DNA of 64,000 nt from Ilex aquifolium (lineage: Eukaryota > Streptophyta > Magnoliopsida > Aquifoliales > Aquifoliaceae): NCBI GenBank assembly GCA_951799425.1, contig OX637397.1:15398064-15462063 (forward strand), read 5' to 3'. Positions within the stretch are counted from its first letter, which is position 1. The number at the start of each line of letters is the position of its first letter. Positions 32,891 through 42,059 of this stretch are shown here, in pieces. The position numbers and the translations under genes were made by a program. Below the pieces are notes generated by a model, which was given only the letters and a program-made list of their open reading frames with translations, was not told the origin of the DNA and did no database searches.

Positions 32891-33588
32891 TAATGATGCC
32901 TCGGAAACAATCACCCAGGCCCAAGCCAATCTGGCGCTTTTGGGCTTTATGGAATGGATTTTGGGAAAATTGAAGTTAGGCAATGATAGACAACTGATGT
33001 AAGTGGTTCACCCTAGCCGGATGACTTGGGTTACGTCCACTGTAATGGAGGCTCTTGCTCCTTGATTGTGTATATTGATTTCAACTGATTACAAGGAAAT
33101 TATAGGCGCAGGGCCGTGAACAACGCTCTCTGTTATGACTATTCTAGGGCTCTTGGCAAAGAACCAAGTAGGAAACGAGGAAGAAGGCCTGGGAATTCGA
33201 TCCCCTTTCCCTACTTTTACTGTTCTATTTATATGGTGTCTATTCCTAGGGTTTGCTGCCCCTATTCTTCCTTTTCTTGATCTTGTGGGGACCGTTGGTC
33301 CTTTCTCTGTGAGCCACTCTGACCGCCGGCGACACTGTGCCCACGACCGCCTGGGTTCGTTCGGCACCATCTCTCTGTTTTTGCAGGGAGTAACTCTGAG
33401 AAATCAGAGCCGGTTTTCCTTGTCCTTGGAGTGTGTGGTGCAACAGGCTTTAGCTTGGGTCGTGGGCTGAGAATCGAACTTGGGCCGATTGGGACCATTC
33501 TCTTTTGGGTTTCGGAGTCCTTATTCAGTCTGGAGGTCTTTGGGCTCGGTCGTAATGGCAGCCCAGGCCCAAAAACCTATCCTCATCA
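32891..33588 (-). repeat. 5' LTR of Tat element
   Basis: 698 bp, same ends as the left copy except that its last dinucleotide on the minus strand is TA instead of CA. It should drive gag-pol transcription leftward. Confidence 0.95.
33226..33233 (-). promoter_or_regulatory. TATA box in 5' LTR
   Basis: TATAAATA on the minus strand, in a position suited to start the genomic RNA about 30 bp further left. The same motif is in the other LTR. Confidence 0.6.
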
Positions 33589-33593
33589 GAAAG
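33589..33593. repeat. Target-site duplication (right), gaaag
   Basis: Matches the left copy at 19054-19058 exactly. Confidence 0.9.
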
Positions 33594-35640
33594 AATTTTT
33601 TATAAAAAATTAAAATAGAGAATGAAATTTCTTTGACAATTTCAATAGGACTCTCTCTCTCTCTCTCTATGCTAATAAAATAATAGCCTCTTTAGTTAAT
33701 GTATTTAATGAAGAATGTATGGGTGTCATTTTTTTATGCATTATTGAAAAAGTAGAGCGTGAGATTGACTCTCCAAATGTGGAGAATCAAATCAAACTCT
33801 CTATTTAGCTTTGGCCTCAATTATCCTATTTTCTTGGTCTTCGAAGGAATTAACTAAAAAACTGAAGAGTTCTCTATCTTAACAATGTAGGATAGAGTTC
33901 CTTTTTTTCAAACCGAATAAAGAAGGTCAACATAAAAGCCAGAGGTTCTAAATTACTTGGTTTATACTAAATCAAGAATGTTTTCAAACATTACATACAT
34001 AATACACAAGCACGCAATATGTAAGCAAGCAATAACAAAATTCAGATAAAAGCAACTCTGCAAGAGCAACAAAGGAATGAATGCATTTTCATGGTAATAG
34101 GCAACCTCCTCCATCCTCGGAACACCTTCCCAACACAGACTCAAACTCAGATCTCTAACTCCGAGGGCTAGACTTTGCTCTGGTCCACTATCCCGAGGGA
34201 TTGTAAGGTAGAAAAATAAAGCTTAAGTGCAGTTCAAGATCTAGTCTAAATAGAAAGTTTATTGGAGAGAAATTTGTTAATATTAGCTCTATAAAATAAA
34301 AAATTAACTAAGAATAAAAAACTTATTGAAGATGCTAAAGTTTGGGTTGAAAATTCACTATTAGAACAAAAAAAAAACATGAAAAGAATGTGGGTCCCAC
34401 GTTGGGTATGACCAAAGGCGACTGGAGTAGAAGCGTTATTTATAATACTTTTAATTAAGTGAAAAAGCATTGGAATAAAGAAAAGAACATTGTCTTTAAA
34501 GTGACAAAAGATATTTTAGGAGGAATAGGAATATAAAATTAATTACAGAAAGGCCACTTTTTTTTTTGCAGAAGTTTAATCTAAGTTGTATATGCCTATT
34601 CTAAAAATGGTATAAAGTAAGACTTCTACTGGCCGCGTAATGTGGTCTGGCTTTGACCTTTATAACTTTCTTTATGACTTTTAGCTTTCTTATCACAATA
34701 AAGCAATTGATTGATTAATTAATCAACTTTGGAATTATTCCATCACTGTTTGACGACCCATTGAAAAAAGGCAAAATGGATGGATGACTTCAATGCCTTG
34801 GTTTCTTTTTTGGGGTTCTGCTTTTCATGCTTTTGGGTTCATCCTTTTTATACTAAACACTTCTTTTGTCAAAAAATAACACTCGAGCTAGTTATTGAAT
34901 ATTTACCGGTTAAAATTAGTGGTTCTTATTTTTTTTGGGTTAATAGCACTTTTGGTCTGTAAAGTATGTATTTTTTATCGGTTTAATCCTCAATATATCA
35001 ATTTTGTCAATTTGATCCATAAAATATTCAATTCGTATAAACAACGTTTGAAATCAATTTTGTCAGTTTGATCTTTGAGCCCATCCATGTTATTCCTAAC
35101 ATATAAACAACGTTAAAAACCTTATAATACATGCATTTTTCATTTGTATAAGCCCTCACCAACCCAAGCTTATGCAAAAAATAAATAAATAAAAAGAAAA
35201 TTGTGAAAAATAACTCACTACTACTAGTCTTTCTTTCTTGTGTTTCTTTGTCTTTCAGCTACCTAAAAGAAAACTAGCTTCAAAAGGCTTTGTCTCCTAG
35301 AAAATTATACTCATATTCTCATGAGCATTAATTTCTTTAGACATGTTAGCAAAACAGAATACTCTTCCTTATTTGTTTGTTGGGAACCAATCACATCATG
35401 TATTGCATCATTTGAGCTACCAATTTATTCCTAAATGATCGTCAGCCTAACATTGTTGTTAGAAAAACCTTGCGATGTAACTAGTAGTTCTTGTAGTCTT
35501 CCAACATAGGTTTTTGCCTTGCTTTGTGATCCACATCTTTCAACTTAGCTTTATTCTCAACGGGATTATATGAAACTTGACAAACAAAGCATGGTTGCCA
35601 ATTTTGGTGTCCAAATCAACCAATTGGCGTTGACGAGATT
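33594..35640. other. AT-rich intergenic
   Basis: No supported gene. Contains a (ct)n run at about 33,650-33,668. A stretch around 34,936-35,105 (ggttaatagcacttttggtc, repeated ttttgtcagtttgatc) looks like a decayed dispersed repeat. Confidence 0.4.
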
Positions 35641-36440
35641 ATTTCTCTCTCAAACTAACGAGAGATAAATTTCTCTGTGAACAGCTCAGGTGGTCCCGTA
35701 CCTTCGCAGTCAGAAATTAATTGATTTTGTTGATGGCACCAAACTGAGTCCACCCCCTTTTCTTCCTCCATCTTCTCCTGAATCTACACCTACACCCTAC
35801 CCAACCTATGAAGCTTGTTGTCTCCAAGATCAACTGCTATTAAGCACTCTCATCTCCTCCCTGTCTGAGAGCATCATGCCTCAGATTGTTGGTATTCCAA
35901 CATCATGAGAATTCTGGATGACCCTTGAAGACATGTTTTTGTCTCATGCAAACGCGTGAATTTTACAGCTCCTCTTGTAACTCTCCACCATGAAAAAGGG
36001 GACCATGTCAGTTGCCGATTATTATCAGAAGGTGAAATTTACTATCAATACTCTAGCTTTTATCGGCCAACATTTCCAAGACTCTGAAGCTGTCTCCTAC
36101 TTACTCGTTGTTCTGGATTCAACCTATGACTCGTTTGTTACGTCTGTGAGTTCCCGAGTTAAGCCCATGTCCATTTGCTCTCTCTGGGCATCTCTTCAGC
36201 CATGAACTACGCCTTGAACACCTCTCTACTGACACTGATCTCTCTGGTACTATAGCCAACACTGCTATGCGTGGTGGCTCTTCAAATCGTGGCCGAGGTG
36301 GTCGATACAATACCTCTTCAAACTGAGGTAGAGGTCGCGGCCGTGGTTGCAACACTTCTCAGCAAACCCACCTGCCAAGTTTGCCATAAGCAAGGTCACA
36401 CTGCCCTCAATTGTTACTACATATTTGATTATAGCTATTA
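35640..36440 (+). pseudogene. Copia gag remnant with zinc knuckle
   Basis: Readable blocks: VPYLRSQKLIDFVDGTK near 35,690-35,745, TMKKGTMSVADYYQKVK near 35,990-36,035 and VSYLLVVLDSTYDSFVTSV near 36,093-36,150. At 36,368-36,412 there is a zinc knuckle CQVCHKQGHTALNC. Stops interrupt it repeatedly. The TAG at 36438-36440 falls at the hAT insertion site and is duplicated on the far side. Confidence 0.75.
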
Positions 36441-36464
36441 GGGTGCTCACTCTACCCTACGGGT

Positions 36465-36669
36465 AGGTACTTGGGTCAGAGCATAAGCTAGTGATGTTTT
36501 TGGCTACTGGACTTTCGCCATCTAGGGTGCAGCATGTAGGTTCCAAGTTCAAGTGGTAGTATCCTACCATAGGTACTTGGGTTAGAGCGTAAGCTAGTGA
36601 TGTTTTTGGCTACTGGACTTTCGCCATCTAGGGTGCAGCATGTAGGTTCTAGGTCCAAGTGGTAGTATA
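36465..36669 (-). repeat. 106-bp tandem duplication of a 23S rRNA/psaA chimera
   Basis: Two units, starting at 36465 and 36571, nearly identical. Each joins about 62 bp of plastid 23S rRNA (minus: ctagatggcgaaagtccagt) to about 35 bp of psaA (minus: gaacctacatgctg). The second unit is continuous with the longer psaA piece on its right, so the duplication copied the 23S/psaA junction. Confidence 0.75.
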
Positions 36670-36789
36670 AGGGCCTTTAGCTATTGCTCTTGAGACATTG
36701 CCCGGTTTGGCCCACTCCTCAAAAGAAGTTTTTATGTGATCCCTATCTACCAAAATTTTTACTTTTGGTTCCGGCGAACGAATAATCAT
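36636..36789 (-). pseudogene. psaA: Plastid psaA 5' fragment
   Basis: Starts at ATG 36789 and encodes [20 protein letters not shown] then [20 protein letters not shown], the N-terminus of the photosystem I P700 apoprotein A1 with several substitutions. A TGG to TAG change stops it after about 46 codons, and psaA similarity ends about 17 bp further on at the 23S junction. A non-functional plastid-derived copy. Confidence 0.85.
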
Positions 36790-36840
36790 TGAGTCCTCCT
36801 CTTTCCGGAAAACACATACAAAGACACCCGCCAACAGTCA

Positions 36841-36902
36841 GAGGTTAATCATACTCTGGAAACTTTGCGTAAGACAGAGTTTGATTTTTTTGGGGTGATA
36901 GT
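36841..36902 (-). pseudogene. rps12: Plastid rps12 exon 2 fragment
   Basis: Starts exactly at the expected exon border with codons for TITPKK, followed by SNSVLRKVSRV*LTS, i.e. the ribosomal protein S12 exon 2 start with substitutions and a CGA to TGA stop. It then jumps to the region upstream of psaA. Confidence 0.8.
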
Positions 36903-37060
36903 GGAAAAGTTGACAGATAAGTCACCCTTACTGTCATTCTACAGAACCGTACATGAGATTTTCACCTCATATGGCTCCTCGTTCAATTCCATCGAAGTCA
37001 TTGGATCCTTTTTCGCGTTCGAGAATCCCTTCAATTCTTCCACTCTGTCTTGAAGAGTAA
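36903..37060 (-). other. Group II intron 3' end (rps12) fragment
   Basis: Minus strand, directly before the rps12 exon 2 border. It contains a hairpin-forming gagcc...ggttc segment typical of group II domain V and the terminal ctgtcaacttttcc. In plastids this would be the trans-spliced rps12 intron half. Confidence 0.7.
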
Positions 37061-38049
37061 CTAGGAATGATGGAATCATTATGCATAGTATTTCCCGCCC
37101 TCATCAACTTATTTTTTTGTTTTACGCTCCGTAACTCTTCCTCAGCTAGGCTTAGGCCGAATAGCAGAGCAAATACAAGTTTTAGTAGCATAACAAAAAT
37201 GTGTTCCTCGTCATTAATATGTTTGCATGTGGCAAATGTGACCTCTCAGGAGAATCGATAGCTACATCATGGTCTTCCATCTCCCTACCCGATACTTTGT
37301 GGAATTTTTTTTTCTTGGCCTACTCCATCTGATCAAGTGTAGTATTCCTACCCGAATTTCGTCCAAAATAATCGGTTAGGAAGTCGGATGAACACGTTTT
37401 GTAGTTATTAATTTTTGGATCATTTTAACAATTCAATTAAATAACCTGCACCAATTAACCAACACAATAACCACTAAAGAAAACACAATAAATTCAATAA
37501 TACATAAACAATTACAATAAAACACAAAAAACCGAAGTCATAAACATCAATACATCATAATTGTTGCACAAATACAATAAACCATATCAAGCACATATCA
37601 AAAATTATAACTGCTCCAATAGAACACCACAAATGATGTAACCTACACAAAAAACAAATCGATGTTTTAGCAACTCAAACATGCACAACAAAAAAAATGT
37701 TATAAATTATACCACACATATTCTTATAATTACTGAAAAAAATATGTAAAAATTAAGTTGCACCTTTCTTGCTAGTGTAATTCACCTCTCTTCACTCAAG
37801 ATCAATAGCAGTTTTCTCTATAATTATTTTTGAGATAAAAAAGAGTAAGAAAAAAAATTAGATACGAAGAACTCATCAACAAATAATAAAAAGTAACAAG
37901 AAAAGTATAAAAACCTGAATCTAGTTTATGGCTTTCTGAATCCTCCAAAACATTTTCAAAGTCATAAGAAATGGATGACGATCGAAGCCAATTTTGTACA
38001 CATATGAGACCCTAAACTGTTTTGGGTGCTAGGCAACTCCGAAAAGGAT

Positions 38050-40003
38050 CTAAAATACGACCCCCGGTGCTAAAGAGCCGATTTTGATGCCATCGTAGAA
38101 ATGGGAATAGCTAACACATCGCAAGCTATTTGGGAAATGATCGGGAATTAGAAGAATTAATCTTCCACAATTCAAAATATCAAAATTGAAATTAGCTAAT
38201 TCAACATCCTCCATCAAATATTGATCCAACTCTGATTTGTTCTCTACATTACCTCGCTCAGCTCGATACTTGCGGTACCTATTCATGAAATTCATAGGTA
38301 CTTGATCTTGAAGAGATATATCAGCCGTAGACACATTTTCTCATGGTCAACACTTGACTCCACTCCACATCCCCACACTAAATCTAACATGACCCCACTC
38401 CACACCCCACACTAAATCTAGTGTACTGTTGGCATGACCGATCAATGACCCTTTTGATATTTTCAACTAGTTGAACCTTAATTGCTTTATCTTCATTCTT
38501 ATAATTGTCATTGAGCCAAAATTCTAAAGTATCCAATTTATAGTGTGGGTGAAGGACAATAGCAAGAAAAAACATCAAATTAATATTATCTAAATGACCC
38601 CAATACTTATCATACTTGCTTTCCATTCTCATAGCCATGGTACTCAAAAGATAGTCATCATCTTCACAATAACCTTGCAAATGTTCATACACAGTAGAAA
38701 GTTCTTGAAAAAATAAGTTAGACGTGGTATACAATGATCCAGAAATACGCAAAGTGACTTCATAGAAAAGTTTCAAAAACTTCGTAAAGACACGAACAAT
38801 GTCCCTATCATTAAATGTAGGTGGCCCTAAACCAACCCCTCACTCAATTGACTTACAAATTGCCCATCATCTTCTAGCAATAAATCAAATGCACTTTGGT
38901 ATTGTTAAGCAACTTTGAGCATCAAATATGTAGAGTTCCATCTTGTTGGAACATCAAGGAAAAGAAGACAATTTTCACCAATTTTTTACCTCTCAACACA
39001 TGACTTAAACTTGTCAAGCCTTGAAAGAGAAGACTTCACATATTTAACAGTATTTCGTACCTTCAAAATTGACGTGTTCACTTTCTTCAAACCTTCCATG
39101 ACAATTAGATTCAAAATGTTTGCACAACACCTAACATGCATAAATTCATTTTCTAAGATAGTGCTCTTCCCATCCTTAGTTCGTCTCTTTAAATAATCAA
39201 GAGCACCATTATTAAAAGTAGCATTATCTACTGTAACAGTAAATATGCTATCTGTCCCCCACCCAAGCATGCATGCTTCAATTTCTCTTCCAATTGTCAC
39301 ACCCTTGTGATTAGGATCTTTTAGAAAATTGATTATTCATTTGTGTAAGTTCCAATCTTTATCAATGAAATGCATAGTTAAGGACATATAAGTTAAATTT
39401 TGAATAGAGGTCCATGTATCAGTAGTAAGGCAAACCCTTTGACTAGATGAGACAAACATAGGCTTCAATTTTTATTTCTCCATCATATATAATTGCACAC
39501 AATCCCTCATCACAGTGGTACGGGAAGGTATACGAAATCTAGGTTCAACAGTCCTCATTAAATCTCTAAATCCTTCTGCTTCAACAAACCGAAATGACAA
39601 TTCATTCACTATAATCATAGTAGCAATTGCTTCCCTAATTTTCTTTTCATTGTATTTAGTAAGCACTAAGGTTATTACTAACAACATCTCCATCTTTTTT
39701 GAATGCACCAATTAACTTTAGTTGAGATGTGTCCTTCTTATTCACACTCGTCAAATAGGATTTACAACGATCTAAATGATAAAGCAATGATGAAGTACTT
39801 GTTTTTCTTGGATGATAATTGTAAATCTTACTACAATGATTACATTTAGCTTCACCTGAAGCTTCAATCTTTTCAAAATGATCCCAAACTCTAGATCCTT
39901 TTCTTGTGTCTTGTCCTTCACCCTGAATGTCATTGGTAACTTGGATGTTACTGTTAGAATTAGCTTGAGCAGATGATTGTGGAGTAATATCATCCGTAAG
40001 GAT
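38050..40003 (-). pseudogene. hAT transposase (BED-finger type), decayed
   Basis: Minus strand. After an AG acceptor at 40004-40005 the coding part begins ILTDDITPQSS. A BED zinc finger follows at about 39,735-39,895 (VWDHFEKIEASGEAKCNHCS...LLYHLDRC). Central hAT blocks come next (LTTDTWTSIQNLTYMSLTMH near 39,380-39,440; FTVTVDNATFNNGALDYLK near 39,185-39,245; HVRCCANILNLIVMEGLKKV near 39,080-39,140). The C-terminal dimerisation region lies near 38,130-38,230 (SELDQYLMEDVELANFNFDI). Stops at several places, for example after HFIDKDWNLHK, show that it is inactive. Length fits RICESLEEPER-like hAT transposases. Confidence 0.8.
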
Positions 40004-41139
40004 CTATAGAACAAAAACAGAAAAATCAGCAAATGACACATAACAAAGCAAAAAGTTGAAAGCATAAGAAGAAGCATAAAACAAAAACAGAAGCAGAAAA
40101 TGAAAGTAGAAACTGAAAACAGTAAACAAAAGCAGCAGAAGAATAAGCAGAAACTGAAAGCAAAAGCATAACATAGAAACTAAAAGCAGAAACTGAAACA
40201 ATATGCACCTAAAACATTGTATTGGGTACAAAGGAAATAGCATAAGAAAAAAAGTACAATTGTACTAATATCAGGAATCTAATATTATCCCTGGTGTTAA
40301 AACGCATCTAATAGTCTAATACCATGACCCTAATCCAAGTAATAACCTTCTAATTTATAAGAAAACACAAACATTTGAAAGCTAATCAAATCTTTTCATT
40401 TCCCTATTTCTTGATTGACAGATCATCCATATTTTCCTATTTCTCATATCGTAGCACAATCTAAAAATCCATCCAAATCAACAGAGAAGAAAAATAACCA
40501 TCGAAGTTCCCCGAAACAGTCAACTGAAAAAATATTTCTCATGCTTGCTAATTTGAGAGAGAAAGAGAGAGAGAGAGAGAGAACATGAGACTTGAAGAGG
40601 AGGTGGCGAGAGAGGTGTCTCTGAGACTCGAAGAGGAGGAGGCGCTAGGGATCGCTACAGAGCATAACAACAAAGTTGTGGCTTTACTCAGAGAAGCATA
40701 GCAGAGAGAGAAACAGAGAGAGGCAAGAGAGGTAGAGGCGAGAAATATATATATATATATATGCGGGTAGGGTAGGATAGGAATACAGAAATTCGGTGGG
40801 TATTCTGCATTCCTACCCAATTTTTTAGTGGGGTTGGGTAGGATCGGAATTTGCGGGTAATCAAAAATTTGAAAACCCCTTTAGCTATTAGGTAGAGTAC
40901 AACAACTAGTTTTTGGCCTTTCTTGCTGCACCCGACACTCCACCTGACATGTGCTTGGCATTCAAAAGAATCTTTCGTCTATCTGCTAATTTACCTCTCA
41001 GAATCATGTTTTTGTTGAGTTTCATGATACCCATTTTTTGTGGAGGACAAAACCACAGGACGCATCCTTCATCGCGGCCTATGTAAGGACGGTCTCTATC
41101 CTTTTTATCTAAAGCAGTTTCTTTCCTCCTCCTCCAGCG

Positions 41140-41900
41140 TGCCCTAAAGTGCTTGTCGGTGAACGTGTCTCGCCTCACATCTGGCATTGCCATCTAGGTC
41201 ACCCCACTCCTCATGCCATCCAGCAAGTTATCAATAAATTTTCTCTTCCTGTTGCAAAGAGTCCTACGTCGGCTTTTATGTGCGATGCTTATCAATGTGC
41301 CAAGAGCTGTCAGTTCCCTTTTAAATTATCTCAACACAAGTCTAGTTTTCCTCTTAAACATTTATTTTCAGATGTATGAGGGCCTTCACACTCTTCTTCG
41401 GATTATGTACATCGATATTATGTTAGCTTTGCTGATCATTTTAGCCGTTACACTTGGTTTTTCTCTATGGCACGCAAATATGATGTATTTACTATTTACA
41501 AACAAATTCAATTACTTGTTGAATGTTTCTTTAATTCTAAAATTAAAGCCATTCAGACTCATTAGGCAGGGAATTTCGTTCCCTTTCAACTTTTTTCGCC
41601 TCTCAAAGGATCCATCATTGGATGACTTGTCCTTATACTCATGAGCAATAAGGCACAAGCGAGAGAAAACACTGGCACATTGTTGAAATCGGTCTGTCTC
41701 TCTTGCACCATGTCTTGGCCCCCATACAATTTTGGGATTCTGCTTTTGCTACAGCCTACCATTTGATAAATAGGTTACCTACACCTATTCTAGGCCACAG
41801 TTTCTCTTAGGAAAAACTTTTTCGTCACCCTCCTGAATAAAATATTCTTCGTACCTATGGTTGTGCTTACTAACTTTATCTCCTACCATATAACTCCCAT
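41140..41900 (+). pseudogene. Copia GAG-pre-integrase and integrase remnant
   Basis: Contains the GAG-pre-integrase block IWHCHLGHPTPHAIQQVINK near 41,170-41,230, a zinc-finger Cys pair (CDAYQCAKS), then the integrase core with YYVSFADHFSRYTWFFSMAR near 41,413-41,475 in another frame. Several stops. This is the continuation of the gag remnant on the other side of the hAT element. Confidence 0.75.
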
Positions 41901-42059
41901 AAATTGTCATCTAGGTCCAATTTATAGCCCTGATATCACTTGTTGGGTGTTAGACAATAGTCATCCTTATCAATATGAGATTCAAACTTCCAATCGTCTT
42001 TGGATCTTAACTGGATGTCAAGGAAGATCTTACATAAATGATTCACATGGTGGCATGAT

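Larger units (their letters stand above)
19059..33588 (-). mobile_element. Complete Tat-lineage Ty3/gypsy retrotransposon, 14.5 kb
   Basis: Bounded by two 698-bp LTRs (19059-19756 and 32891-33588) and by identical 5-bp target copies gaaag at 19054-19058 and 33589-33593. Sense direction is minus: 5' LTR on the right, primer-binding site, gag, pol (PR-RT-RH-second RNase H-IN), then 7.5 kb of extra sequence, a purine-rich tract and the 3' LTR on the left. The second RNase H domain between RH and IN, and the gag-side CX2HX4HX4C-type finger, are features of the plant Tat lineage (Retand/Ogre relatives). The extra region carries three gene units on the opposite strand. LTRs differ at 13 of 698 positions (12 transitions), so the insertion is recent, but gag-pol already has three in-frame stops. 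Confidence 0.93.
36465..37260 (-). other. Mosaic of plastid DNA (23S rRNA, psaA, rps12, group II intron)
   Basis: Read on minus: a group II intron 3' end with its domain V hairpin (gagccatatgaggtgaaaat...catgtacggttctg), the first codons of plastid rps12 exon 2, then the start of psaA, then a piece of plastid 23S rRNA. These loci are far apart in plastid genomes, so the fragments were joined before or during insertion. Sequence at 37,060-37,260 is probably also organellar but I could not place it. Confidence 0.75.
36441..40882 (-). mobile_element. hAT transposon with captured organelle DNA
   Basis: A 4.44-kb element inserted in copia gag. Direct copies of agctatta at 36433-36440 and 40883-40890 give the 8-bp target duplication typical of hAT. 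The shared string extends to tagctattagg, so the exact ends may shift by up to three bases. Ends are GC-rich with gggtagg motifs. It encodes a transposase on the minus strand (38.05-40.0 kb), with a 5' leader region containing GA and TA microsatellites (40,553-40,583; 40,746-40,762). The left 0.8 kb contains plastid-derived sequence. Confidence 0.75.

Noticed and set aside
36465..36640. A real rRNA gene
   Set aside because: Only about 60 bp of 23S similarity, fused to psaA and duplicated; a fragment, not a gene.
36903..37060. Possible independent group II intron or ribozyme
   Set aside because: Sequence continues exactly into the rps12 exon 2 border and is truncated; better explained as a plastid fragment.
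40020..40250. Phe/Leu/Cys-rich frames on minus near the hAT transposase
   Set aside because: Derived from an A-rich repetitive gcagaaactgaaa tract, most likely intron or leader of the transposase gene.
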